Below are positions 20,401 to 33,454 of a DNA stretch of 64,000 nucleotides, piece by piece. A program made the translations under genes and the position numbers. The DNA comes from Hydractinia symbiolongicarpus. Taxonomy: Eukaryota > Cnidaria > Hydrozoa > Anthoathecata > Hydractiniidae. The notes below the pieces were generated by a model. The model saw nothing but the letters and a program-made list of their open reading frames with translations, was not told the origin of the DNA and ran no database searches. Numbering within the stretch: position 1 is the first letter of the stretch; every line of letters begins with the position of its first letter. Location of the stretch: contig NC_079884.1 in assembly GCF_029227915.1 (NCBI RefSeq), positions 3,350,001 to 3,414,000 on the forward strand, given 5' to 3'.

Positions 20401-21400
20401 ATTTGTGTTCTAATGATGGCAAAATTCAATTAAAATTAGCGAGATTAGTTAAAACAAATCGCCGTTTGTGTAAGTTTTATTTAAAACTAAATAAATTTAT
20501 CGCATATCATAACTTCCTTTCTGCCTTTAAAACCATATATTTATATGCCACAAAAAAGCCTACAATCCACTATTCTTTAAAACTTATAATTGAGAAAAGT
20601 ATCGGTAAATAGATTGCTTAAAAAAACCTTTTAGCTGGAGACTTTGACCATCAATGTAAAAAAACAAGAAGTTCTGTGAAAAATATGCAAGGGTAGCATA
20701 CTAACTATGTGTATAAAATGACAGAGCTGATCATTTTGCAGCAATATATGTGCGTTCTCTGTTTTCAGCAAATAATTTTCGTAGAAAGAAATGTTAGCAT
20801 GACGCTTAACAGGAACGTAAAAGTTTTGACATGTTGAGCAAAAGCATTGCTGCAGTAACTGTACACAAGTGATATCTGTCTGCATTCATCTCTTCGGTGC
20901 ATTGCATTATTTTCTTCCTACAAGACTAATTGGGTTAAGCTGGGCATTTGTGCTTCCAATACAGAACTGTGTGTAAAGATGTGCTGCTCCCAATGCTAAA
21001 TAATAATAAAAAAGGCATTTTTAAAACGTTCGGTCAAAAAGGAAAACAGTTTTAAAGTATAAGCCACTACTGTCTATTGTGGGACGGCTTTGTTTTAATA
21101 TCCCCATGTTTTATGTTTGTGTTTTACGTTAAGTTCAATGCAATGACGGATTCAGGAATTGTAGAAAAATTCAGAAAGTAGTTAGTTATTATAAAATCAC
21201 AACTTAGCAATGTCAACAACCTGCAGCCTTTTTAAAATCAAGTTAATACTTTAATTCAAATGTGTTTCACATGCAGTCTCATATACATCTCACAAAGACA
21301 TTAGGGACATTTTTTTAATGCATTGATTTATACTATCTCCACGAAAACTATGATCATTAAATTTAAAATACCCAAAAAGAGAAAAAAGGAACAATGCGGC
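20401..21400. other. AT-rich sequence without recognised features
   Basis: Contains only short, weak open frames on both strands. Nothing recognised. Confidence 0.35.
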
Positions 21401-21770
21401 CTAAGGTTAAACTTTTTTTTATCATTATTACATTTAATTTTAACTTTTATATATAATATTGTAATCTATCTGATCTTATTACCCATACTTTTAAATTTTA
21501 TTATTTTACTATTTATGTCTTTTTATCATTATTACATTTAATTTTAACTTTTATACATATTATCTGATCTTATTACCCATAATTTTAAGTTTTATTAGTT
21601 CACTATTTATATCTTTTTTTATCATTATTATTTTAAATAGCAACTTTTATATATAATATTTTAATTTCATTTTATATTTTATTATTTTATTTTATATAAT
21701 AATTTTTACTTTATGTTATATTTTATAATTTTATATTGTCTTTTTATCATTATGATTTTAAATTTTAACT
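21400..21770. repeat. AT-rich tandem repeat (TTATCATTATTACATTTAATT-type unit)
   Basis: Repeats of roughly 110-115 bases with TTTTATCATTATTA, AATTTTAACTTTTATA and TCTGATCTTATTACCCATA recurring at about 21418, 21521 and 21620, then degrading into TTTTA-rich sequence. A related AT-rich block occurs inside the right P copy at 38757-39255. Confidence 0.7.
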
Positions 21771-22969
21771 CTAAATCTAATATGTGAATAAATTGAACCA
21801 AACAATACTAAATTACCGCAAGAGTTTTTAGAAGATTTTGAATCCGTCACTGTGTCCCTCATTTTTTTTGCCAATACCTCTTCCCTTTGTACCCTGGCTT
21901 CCCCAATGATGAAGATGATAGCTACAGATACACGTCTCCACATGCTCTCTGAAATCCTCTAATCACTGTGTCTTCAGCAAATATGGTGAGAAATGTTTAT
22001 TTTATTTCTAATCTGTATTTGATGTTCAAAAATATTTTTAAAAATAATTTCTTGCATTATAGTGATTCTGGTGATTGTTCAAGCTACGTCCTACTGTTCA
22101 CGCATGGGTGCTGCTGTTAATATCAGAATATAATTAAATTTTAGACCTTTTTTTCATAATTATTTTAATGTCTAATATTTTAAGATTTTGTCTTTTAAAT
22201 TTTTTTTTATGGTATTTTAACATTTTATCTTTTAAATATTTTTTATGCAATTTTATATTTTATCTTTTTTAAATATATTTAAATGCAATTTTAACATTAT
22301 AACTTTTAAATAAACTAAAGGTATTCAGTCTAAGAAATAAGTTTTGCAGTGATAATAGTAAATACATTAACATTTATTAACAATACGCAACAATGAAGCA
22401 TCCGCAACAAACAAATTTGCTCATTATCGGCCACTTACCTCCTCCCGGTTTGCTGTACTCCTCTGCAAGATTGCTCGCACAATAACACTGCACCACCTCC
22501 ACCTCTGCACCACATCCACCTCTTCTCGGTTCCAAGGGTAAGTTAATCGTTGACATGTTTTTGGTGTCATTTTTCTTTTCTTTGCTTCTCGTTAATTACT
22601 TTGAGTAACTCTTAAATAGTGCTAACAAATCATATTTACAAAACTAAAGACATAAGAACCTGAAATTGTGTGAATTGAACACCAACATTTAATGAATTAA
22701 AAGACTTATATTAAAATATAACGGTGTTAAAAGTCACAAAATTGCAGCACTAAGCAATAACAAAAATAAACGTAAAGATTTGCGTGCACTTTTCTATGCT
22801 AAACGCGTTAGTGTAATAATCTCACGTTTTGTTTAGTAAAATATTTATGTAAAATATTTTGTACTTATATATACGATTTCTGATAGTACACATTACTGTT
22901 ATAGCATTGATGATTCCATTCCTCCTAATTGCTTCTACAATATATTATCCGGTAAAAATCATCTTCAAA
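21771..22969. other. Mixed sequence with possible minus-strand exons
   Basis: Two stretches have higher GC than the surroundings: about 21830-21965 and 22430-22550. On the minus strand the second is followed by a consensus donor GTAAGTGG (plus-strand 22431-22438), and its frame (including NREEVDVVQRWRWCSV) is open. The first follows a TTTCAG acceptor-like site. They might be exons of one minus-strand gene or of a decayed transposon; I cannot join them convincingly and recognise no domain. Confidence 0.2.
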
Positions 22970-25900
22970 ACAGGTATTTCATTTCAAAATTAGTGCTGCT
23001 GCTAGTTTTCCTTTGTTTTCGATTTTCCTATTTCATTAAATATTCTGTTGTTACAAATGTTAAGATTATTTTTTTGTTGTTACGAATAACATTTTTTTTG
23101 AGAAAATGCTGCGAATGTAGAGTGAATTCCATCTCCTCCATTCTGTTTTAACAAAAGTGTTTTTGCCACTTAAAATTTGTTGCTATGGGTAAATGCCATC
23201 ACCCCAATTTTTTGCTGATTCTTAAAATTTGTTATGATAGGTGAATTCCATCTCCCTAATTTTCTTGTTGCTGCTTAAAATTTGTTGCTATGGGTGAACT
23301 TCATCTCCCCAATTTTGTTGTTGTCACTTAAAATTTGTTGCTATAGGTGAATTCCATCTCCCTAATTTTCTTGTTGCTACTTAAAATTTGTTGCTATGGG
23401 TGAACTTCATCTCCCCAATTTTGTTGTTGTCACTTAAAATTTGTTGCTATAGGTGAATTCCATCTCCCTAATTTTCTTGTTGCTACTTAAAATTTGTTGC
23501 TATGGGTGAACTTCATCTCCCCAATTTTGTTGTTGTCACTTAAAATTTGTTGCTATAGGTGAATTCCATCTCCCTAATTTTCTTATTGTTATATAAAATT
23601 TGTTGCTATAGGTGAATTTTATCTCCCTAATTTTGTTGTCTTGGGTTAATTCCATCTGCCCAATGTTGTTGTTACAACTAGTTGTTCTGGGTGAATTCCA
23701 TCCCACCTTTGTTTTTGTTGTTGTCTATTTTTCAATGGGTGAAGTCGACCTCCCCATCAATTTTAATTATACTGTTGCTTCTATTCGGTGAACTCCAACT
23801 TCCATCCCAAAAAATTTTTTGTATATAATTACTTACAATTTTTTCTACGATTTTAGAATAATATATAACAAAAAAATATTTTTTATATTTAATCAATTTA
23901 AAACCAAAAAAATATTTTTATATATAAATTTTTCATTACGATTTTGTAATATGAGTTTCAAATATTAAAAAAACCCCAGAAAGTGCCACATTTTTCATAA
24001 AGTCGACTTATTATCAAAACGTGTTTTTGTTTCCACAACATGCAATACAAGTACAGTTAATAATATCAGCAAAAAACTTTTACATGTATTTATTCAATTT
24101 TTTTATTAAAAAATATGCCAAATAAGTTGTTCCCTTAAAAAAAATTGCCACATATCAACAATTTCACACAGTTGATTAAACACCTAACGATTTGTACCTT
24201 AAAAAGAGTGAACTCTTTCTACAAAGACAGTTTTTAAAGTTGTTCAGTTATTAAATAGTTAGTTTACTTCTTCAAATAGTTACGTTTGAAATAGACTTTT
24301 CATAGCAAAGTATAACCAAATTTAACAATTTGCCGTCCATGTTGTCAAAGCTGATTTTTACCAAAAGACATATTTCCAGCAAGCTCATGGTATCGGATAA
24401 TGTTCTCTATACAAAGGTAAAATTCTAAATAACTTAAATTACTCTGTTTTTCAAACATTCGATTTTTTAACATTTGCGTCTGATACTTACTAACATTCTT
24501 AAAAGTCCTAATTTCTACTTCTAAACACACAATGTGGTACGTGTTTCTGAAACTGAACCCTTTTTTGTTATAATATTTATGTGTTAACATTTTATTGTAA
24601 AATTTTTAGAAACAAAACAAAACAAAAAAGGACCAGGAGAAATATTCTACATCTGATGTGCTGCCATGAACATATATTTAAAAGATGTACAAGTTTGCGG
24701 TTGGTTTATGGACTCAACAAATTTAATATAAGGTATCACTTTCTTTTTACATTTTGTTTTTTCTTATATGTACACAATCAGTTTGAAAATCTTTTTAACG
24801 CAAGTTTGCGATACAGCAATGCAACTACTCATCTTCACAGTATATTTGCATAATTGTGTTCCCATTTTTGTGTTTCCAATAGATCGTGTTGAAATTACCT
24901 GCTTTGAATTGTTGCTACACGTTATATCATGCACATAAAAGATTGCCCACTAATAACTTCGTTTTGGGACATAGCAGTTAACATGTATGACATCGTAGAA
25001 TTCGTCATACACCTTGCAGACCGAAGAAATACTTTGATTCTTTTTGAGAACATTACATTAACAGTACCTGAAATCTGACGGTTCAGTGATAGTTGGTAAA
25101 CTTGTGCCGAACCTTCGCCATCATGATGGAAGACTGTTGTATAAACTGCTGAAGGGTCATATGCAACTAAAGTTGCAACTGAAGAAGCTATGTTGCGTAG
25201 AAAGAAAATAGAAGTAACTACATCGCAATGCAGATTGTACTAGTCTTTGACAAAAGGTGGAAGTTTCTTTCAAAGAATAACAAGCCGCCAAAGAACTTCT
25301 GCATTCTTTCCTTTCAGGGATGAGAAGTGATAGAAAAGTAATGGATTTTAGCTGTACTGAAACAAACAGTTGTGAATTGCAAAGCATGCGGATTGGTGAA
25401 ATATACCATGCTTGGGATCTGGTGTGTTACCTGGAGTTAGCATCCCTTGCCTGTTGCAAGACACCAGTTATATGTATTGGCACTATCCGCAATAACCAAT
25501 AATTTTTGTTCAACGTATACAATAATTCAAATGTTATATTTAATGAATTTCTTTCTGGAGCTTTTCCGTTATTACCATTCTCGATTGTGGACACAAATCT
25601 CACCATAAATGATGTTATTGCACTTCATCATGTGTTGTACATTACGTAAAAGGCTCTTGCTTTAATTTTATCTCATAAAATAACATTCTATGAGTTGCTA
25701 TTGTTGTGGTTAAACATTCACTTTCAAAATGCACAGATTAAATCGATGCCTTACTGCACCATTCCACATGAAATTCAATTGACAATTTATTGGGTTCTAT
25801 AGTGAAGCTGTGGCTATGCTTTCATGTTTTTGTAGTTTGTGTGAGAGCATTGATGTACTTGCAGTACTCCTACTTATAACAGTATCAATTACCAATTAAT

Positions 25901-26731
25901 TGTGGTACCAGAATATAAATAGACGTCTTGGGCCACATTTAATGCAGTGATCAGTACGGCACAGCTATGTCGAAAATGTCTCATGTTTTATTCATTGTCT
26001 CTCAAAGAGGTAAGCTCGTGTCATTAAAAAAATCTGTACGCTAAAGAATACTGCATGTTTTGTTATTGTGTTAAAATAGATATTTCTTTCGAACACTGCT
26101 TCTTATTTTATGGCTTAACTAAGACGAACTATATGACTGAATAATTTTCTCACTTTTGCATTGAATACAACCTCAAAATGTTGCCATACTTAATTTTCTT
26201 GAATTTTATTTTACCTGCTAGTCTTCCCACTAGGCGGACAATCGTTTTTAAAGTATATGAAATTCCAGCAACATTTCCATCAAAAAGACAAATTACTTCC
26301 CGGCAGTAATAAATGTTTATCACACAGCTTAATCATTGTAGGTTCTGATGGACATCACAGAAGTGAGAAAACAACTGCACTTTCGCAATCTGACAGCACT
26401 GGTTAAATGCTGTTGGTGGAAAAACATGCCGCGTGAATGAAATCTCCTGCGGAGTTTGATCAATTACTTAGCAGTTATATTTAGTGCTAAGGAAATGTAA
26501 TTATGATGAAAGTTGTTTGTTATGACAACTTATTGTAATATTGTTTTATAATAACATATTAATGAAGTTGCTTTTACTGACACTGCTGCAATAAATTGAA
26601 AAATAATTAAAAGTTGTTTATTGCCAGGAAAATTTTTCTGGCGATTTAAAAAATATGTTGTTTACCATGTCTTTGTTTGACTTTCTGTGACACCTTATAA
26701 ATATTGTTCTACTTTTTCCTGTTTTGTTAAA
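22970..26731. repeat. Large direct repeat P, left copy
   Basis: Starts at TTCAAAACAGGTATTTCATTT and is collinear with 38717-42790 almost to the last base, ending at CTGTTTTGTTA. Shared parts include the 53-bp repeat array, the CTACATCGCAATGCAGATTG block (25219/41289), ACAGTTATATGTATTGGCAC-type sequence, and TATAACAGTATCAATTACC. The copies differ by small indels and one AT-rich block present only on the right. No complete gene is recognised; function unknown. Confidence 0.85.
23160..23740. repeat. Array of ~53-bp repeats with two-unit higher-order pattern (left P copy)
   Basis: AAAATTTGTTGCTAT recurs every ~53 bases (about 23172, 23277, 23330, 23383, 23437, 23490, 23543, 23595). Two monomer types alternate: one with GGGTGAACTTCATCTCCCC and TTGTTGTCAC, the other with AGGTGAATTCCATCTCCCT and TTCTTGTTGCTAC, giving a ~107-bp dimer repeated about three times. 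The edges decay into variant monomers (TTGTTCTGGGTGAATTCC near 23690). Confidence 0.85.
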
Positions 26732-29700
26732 AATATGCGATATCATGTGCTCTGGAAAAGGTGGTAATGCTGGAAGCGCCACGGACAACATGCACGGCAA
26801 TACGAGAAAAAACTTTATAATTGTTCACATTTCTTTCGTTACTGTATGTTGTTAACAACAGTCAACTTTTGGTAAGCAATAATACGACTTTACGCTTAGC
26901 AAAGTATAACGAGCAGGTAAAAACAGTCAGACAGTAATTTAAAGTTTAGACCAGACTGCATTAAAGTAAATCTGAAACTTGTTTTCCTGTTCTAGTTTCG
27001 TCCCCTGTAATAATTTAAGGTAGGTGTTATTGACGCCAAGTATAGAGTGGCCATACATTCAGCAATTGCGATACCCAAATGCTTTTTGTATAACCAAATG
27101 TTCTCCAAAATATCCAGATGATATCTTACATTAAAAACGTGTTTTTTTATCATTTTTTTCTAATATTTCTTAGAAACAGTATTCATATATTTTTTTCTTT
27201 CCTTTTTCTTTTCTGTATTTTTTCATGATTATTCAGCCTTTACGAGAGCACCTTATGTAATTATGTTATCATTATCTAATATTTTTGAAAACTGTGATAT
27301 CGAACACATAGCTATAATTACGATTTTTAGTTATATATATTTTTAATTGGCTCGTTTTCGTTATATTTGTTATATTTTATGTTATATGTTATATTTTCCA
27401 ATTTTGTTATTTCTTGAAATTGATATGTTATATCACGGGCTATTTAACTGACATTTTTATATGTTTATATGTTATTACGTATACACGTGTGTTTTTTATT
27501 TTAAATTTCAAGACTTACTTTCCATTATATGAATATTATAAACTTAGTGTTTTGACAATTTTTTTAGTTATTTTATTCCCGAAAGGTGTGTAAGGTAATG
27601 GTCTGTGTATCTGGCCTTGATGTATGACATTTTATAGTATATTTCCACGTGACGTGAAAGAGATTTTTGTTGCTGATTATAATCTTGTTGAGATTGAACC
27701 ATGCGATTGTAAGTGAACGTTGGCTGGTATTTAATGGTGCTCGTGCTGTGCAAAAACACGCTTGTCGTAATGTCAAACAAAACTGCATAACGAATGTTTT
27801 CCGAATTAATTCTGAGTGAACGTTGGTTTGTAAGTAATGCGGAATTTGATTTTGCATGCTCGTGTAACGATTCTAATACGAAAACACGTATACAGATCGA
27901 ATGTGAGTAACAAAATGGGATTGGCATGGTAAACATGATTTGAACGAAATTTATGGATTAAGTTATTCGCTTTACAGTAATCCGTAAGACGACTTAGTCA
28001 GACTGAACATTATAACAGTAAGTTTCACTTAAATGCGTGTCGCGTATGGATATCATGATTAAAAGTATCAACTCACTTAGAACTTTCTTTCTTATTTTGA
28101 AGATGATCACTATGATATATTTTCTCCAGATGCTTTGTCAAAAAATATTTTAACATCTTTAGGTCGCATTTTCATCAGAACATATTACAATCGTTTCAAA
28201 AGTTTAGTAAAACATAAAAACGTTAGATTTCTCCAAAAATCCAATGCATCAGTAATATAATAATTCTAAGCCTTTCAACCCTATTATACCAGAGTGTTTT
28301 GCCCATTGTAGCCCTGGAAAAGAGGGGAGAGGGTGGGTAGGGGATTGTGGTATGTATCCTTGAAGACTGAACCATTCATTAGCATATATAAAAAATTATT
28401 TTAACATCAAAACAGCGCAAAAAATGTTTTAAGTTGACCTGCCGAAAAAATAATTCTAAGAAACAGGAAAGTTCAGTTTCTCCAACCAAATATTTTGTTC
28501 ACGATGGATAAATAAAACTTAAAAAAAGTCACCAAGTTTCAGAACTATCATCAGCTCTCTTTTTGTGACTTATGCCTGCACAAGCATATAATCATTAAAA
28601 CGGGATAAGCACAAAAAAGATTTTGTCGTTTTTAAATTTGACGTCTTGTTTCACAAATGCGTGTGATCTGGATCATACATGATGTAAGTTGTTAAAAGCC
28701 AAAACTTAGAATATCAATTGTTTACTTTTAATTTCTTAACCCTTAAAATACTCTCGCGTTTAAATGGTTTAAATACCAAAAAAACAATTCGTATTTAAAA
28801 ATCCCAGTTGTGATCGGTTGCTAAGGAAATGACATAGATAGTTTGATTTCGAAAATATTTTAAACTACGACATTAGTATCAATGAAATTCTCAAAATTTG
28901 CACACCACATCAAATAAAATGATGTAAATTTAAGTCAGAGTCAAAGATATTTTTCAGTTGTTTTGTTATTTTTCAGAAAAAAGATTATTCGAAGATGGTT
29001 AAATTCATAATTTTCATCTAAAGAAAGAAGTCTTCCCAAAAACGTATGTAATTGCCATGTTATCTAGCTTACTTGTAACGCCTTTTTGTTTTCAATTTTC
29101 TTGCCTTAAACAAACAATGGTATTATATTACCACATATTGCTAAGAAAATGTGTGAATTTTTTTAGGTAAAAGTTGCCATGTAGAACTTAAAGATGACAA
29201 AATTATATGTTGTTATAATGGCTTCTAAACACATTCTTTATAACAATTCAATTTTTTGGCTGCTATGGAAGACCTCAAACAAACTGTATAAAAACGTCGT
29301 TGGGTAATTACGAAAAAAACGTGTCACATGGATGTTAGAATTATAGCTTGTGTCAAATTGCTTGAGATGAAACGGAGTGACATCTAATGCTAGTGAGTTC
29401 GTTCTGTCAAGTGCTTACACAGAATTTACAGTATCAGAGAGTTTAAAAGAATCATTTTAACCTTTTTGGAAGCTGAATTATACAAGCGTCAGCTACGTAA
29501 TCCAAACAAGAAATCGCATGAAGAGTTGTCTAATTCGATTTAATGTTGCTGGTGGTGATGGATACATTGAAGAGTACAATCTCCTTTCTCACGAATACTT
29601 TGGTCGACTGAATAATTCTATTCAGGTAACTGGCTGATCAAATGGTATTATTTTAGAAATTGTTGAAAACAATGCATGAAACCAACATAAAATATTTTTT

Positions 29701-32700
29701 GCCAAAACATACGAAGATCATAGGTGTTAGCAGTAAGTATCGGTTTATTGAGTTGTTTGTGCCAGAAATGTATTCCCATCATATGAAACCCACGATAAAA
29801 ATAAAATTCAACCTAATTCTTAAGAAATTGAAATGTGTACCCGCCAGAATGAAAGGTTCAACTTAATTGTTTTGAATGTCTCAGTACTGATTGTGCACCA
29901 GTCATTCGTTCATTATCACTTAGTTGATTGTGGTGCTGCTAAGTATTTGACGTTTGGAATTACCACTGTTCTTCCTGGGGGGTTGGGGTGATTCATATTA
30001 AAGGTTATTTAGCATTGCTGGAAAATCAGGTAGTTATAAAATAAGAATGTCTCATGGAACTCATCCAGTTTGGCGATAAAAGTGATGGTAACGACAGATT
30101 TTCTTTTAATTGTGACACCTTCTATTGTGTTAACTCGTTATTGTCATGCAAAATTACAAAAATAATTTATTTCATTAAAAACACCCTAAATCTCTTATAA
30201 TAATACAGAGACTGTGTCTGTTTGTAACAGGCAAAGTGGATATCGTCATTTTCCTTTGATGTTGCCGAAAAACTTTTGTCTAATATGTTAAATTTTCTGA
30301 CGTTATGGCGCGACGTCAATAGCACTAGCTTAGGGTCAATATCCTATATATTAAATAAATGAAGCCATTACAGTGCACTTAAGACTTTGAGGTCAAATAA
30401 CTTGGAAACGAGATGGTGACGTCAATGATTTTTCACCCCGTAGGTAACTAGAGACCACCTGGAACCAATTTGGGTAAGTTTTCCAAACCTGGCTCCCTGA
30501 ATCCGTTTCGGAATTAACGGGTTGATGACCTTATCAAAAACCTTCAAATCCCAATATCTCTGCAACCGTTTGTCAAAAGTACATGATCCTATACATTTTC
30601 TTGATCAACGTTTCAAGATCTATACGATGAAGACAACGGGTATACAAATTTCCTAAAAAATAATTTTAGTACTTTTATTAGGGACTTCGCTGACGTCAGC
30701 ACAATTTTCCAAGCCTTATATCTTATTAACCGTTCATCAAAAGTACATGATCATATACAATTTCTTGACCAGCGTTTTAAGCTCTATACAATAGAAGCAA
30801 CGTGGAAAGACGGTTCTAATTTTTTTTTGTGGATGGATTGCTGTCGTCATCAAAACATCTAAAACAACCTGTTTTCCATTGACATTCTCACTAAGTGGAT
30901 TTCTCCACGGGCCTTATCGACTAGTATTAAATAATATTAAATAGTCTTAAATCATCGTTTATAATTCAGGGACACTACGTCCAATTGCAAAATGTTTTTT
31001 CATAATCTAACCATAAAATATATACATTAATTTAACTTTATTATAAATTATCTGTAGTGTAAAAAGTGCAGTTTAATTTCATTGAGATACTGTTGTATCG
31101 CGGCTCATGGTTATTGCTGCTGTGTGATTGTCGCGTGATAAAGATATGTGCCTACGAAAATTTTATTGGATGGATCCATCCAATCCAATATTGATACATT
31201 GCCACTCCGTCATACTGTTGTCCTTTCAATTCAGAGATTGCATTCATACCTGCAGAACTTTAGAAAATTTCACTAACTTAAGTTTTTGTTGGTAATACAA
31301 GAAATTACAAGCAACTACAATATCATGGAGACGAATATTCAAGAAATTAAGTTGCTGATGGTGATAATAATTGTAAAAGTATATTTTTACACCACATACA
31401 ATCTATAAAAGGATACACCTGTTTTGTCAGGTCTTTTTTGTTGGCTAGCCAATAGTGCTAAGGAGAGAAACTAAATTATTAAATACCTACTACAGCGCAT
31501 TTTTAGTTTCCATTGACGGGGTGGTGTCTTTCATTTCGTGGTTGTTTAGTGTTTCTGCATCTACTGTAGACCAGTAGGGGAAGTTGATTGATTAAATACT
31601 TTAGCTAATTAATTGTACACATTTTAATAGTGGTGCTATTAAATTATTTAGTGTGGCAATTTCATCCACACTAATTCGTGAAGTATATCTATAGTTAAGA
31701 AATAACTACCGCTAGTGGTTAATGTGGAAATGTTTAAGAATAAATGCAACAAAATTTTAGTTAACTTATAACGTGTGCTTCTTAAGTGAAAATATCGTAC
31801 GTTTTATTTCTTTTAAAAAATTCTGCTACAGTATGAAATGGCGTATGTACATTCGATAATATTTATTCCCATATTTCCGTATTCTTATTAATAGTAATGA
31901 TTTTACTAGGGCTAGTTCAATTTGTTCAATTCCTAATAACCAACGTAAGTTGATGATTTATATACCACAATAACGACCAAAATGTTGCCACAGTGCGGTC
32001 CCGTAGAGTACTAAAGCCTTATTGTAACAAACAGAACTTTCCAAATTATGTATTAATCAACTAATTCTAAGGGAGAAGTTTTAATACTATCTGATACACC
32101 AAGGTAAAAATTAAATAAAGGATAATTCTATCGAAAGTTATAGTATTTTCCGATTGTAAGTAAGTATTTTAGAAATTTGAGTAGTTGCTTCAACAAGTGG
32201 TCAATTTAACATTCCAGTGTCTAATAAATAAGCATAATAACATAGTAAGTATCATAACTATGCAGCATAGCAAAATTATACCGAAATTTAGCACAATCGT
32301 GCAATGTTTCATTGATTTGAAGAAGTAGGTTTTGTCGATAGCATTATCTATGAAGTGTTTTAGTGATCATGAACCTGCATTGTTGAAGTTATAACTCGAG
32401 TTATAACTTAAAATCGAGTTTACAGTTAATATAAGCTGAAGTGGAACAAATATGCGACTGTAATTGCACAATATGAGAAACATATTACGCTATCCGGTGA
32501 TGACTAAATGAAACGATAACAAGTGTCATCTTTTTTCTATCGTTATTCTTGGTAGCGGTGGTTGTAGTGTTGATACTGACACGATGTATGGTATCTTTGC
32601 TCACATGAAAATGGACAAATGCTATGAGTTTTGACAGGTACATGTTTACATAATACACTAATCTACTTTCCGTTATATTATAATATTGACAAACGTTTTA

Positions 32701-33454
32701 AGTAAAATCAGCCATTAAATTATTTGGTGTTGGCAGCTTAGTCATCGCTTGATAAGCTTACATCCAAAACCAAAAAAATATTTTTGCCTTAGATTTTTGG
32801 AAAACCGACCCTGAGGTATATATTAAGTGCGCGTTCCTAATGTTTAGGAGAATTGAAAACTATTTTGCTTTTTTGTTTCTTCCACATTGCATTTTTGTCC
32901 TAATTGTTTATAACCTGTAACTAAAATAAATTATTTATATTTTTTTGTATCTTGACCGTAATTCAGAACGTACGAAAAGAATTAATAAACACCGCGGACT
33001 AAAAATGCATTTTAATCAATTTGAATCGGTTTGAACCGTCCAAAGTAACAAAGTTTTGACTTGATCTTTTCGGTAATCAGTCCTCCATTTCTAGTTTATG
33101 TATTTCAATTGCATGTAAAGCATCTGCTTTGTATCTGTGGCAAAGCTCAATGGAAATGAAAACAAGTGTTGACTTTACATTTAATACGGATGACTTTACA
33201 TTTAATACGGATAGTTTCATATTGTTTTTGAAAATAGTGTACAAATCTTTACTTAATTTTCTCTTGTGATTAAATTTAAAATTGCGATTTTATGATGTTA
33301 GTAAACACATTACCTCTTTGCATAAGCTAATCTTCACTGTTAAAATAGGTGGATATTTGAAATATGAACGAAATAATTGTTTTTGACAGTAACTCTAATG
33401 TGTAAGTGAAAAAAAAACTTGACAGCATCTGTGTAATTTCATCAATGGGCTCAA
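26732..33454. other. 6.7-kb block present only in the left duplication copy
   Basis: In the right copy, P runs straight into Q at about 42790; here the same junction is interrupted. The block contains a Helitron-like element (30342-30924) but otherwise no recognised gene. A short frame near 29460-29540 (FLEAELYKRQLRNPNKKS) faintly recalls retroelement Gag but stops at once. I found no terminal repeats at the block edges, so either it is an old insertion or the right copy lost it. Confidence 0.6.
30342..30924 (+). mobile_element. Non-autonomous Helitron-like element
   Basis: Starts with TCCTATATATTAAATAAATG directly after an A (30341) and ends with CTAG (30921-30924) directly before a T (30925), matching Helitron insertion between A and T, a 5' TC and a 3' CTRR. 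A small hairpin (GTGGA-TTTC-TCCAC, 30896-30909) lies about 11 bases before the CTAG, as expected. No coding capacity. Internally it holds two diverged ~150-base repeats around TCAAAAGTACATGATC (about 30574 and 30737). Confidence 0.65.

Noticed and set aside
23160-23740. CRISPR-like spacing of 53-bp repeats
   Set aside because: Whole units repeat with no unique spacers, and the genome is eukaryotic; it is an ordinary tandem array.
27568-27936. 122-codon minus-strand ORF
   Set aside because: Composition is mixed, but the region contains imperfect internal repeats (GTGAACGTTGG twice) and no domain; two frames are equally open, so coding is not supported.
29440-29545. Gag-like frame (FLEAELYKRQLRN)
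   Set aside because: Only about 27 codons before a stop, with no supporting neighbouring motif.
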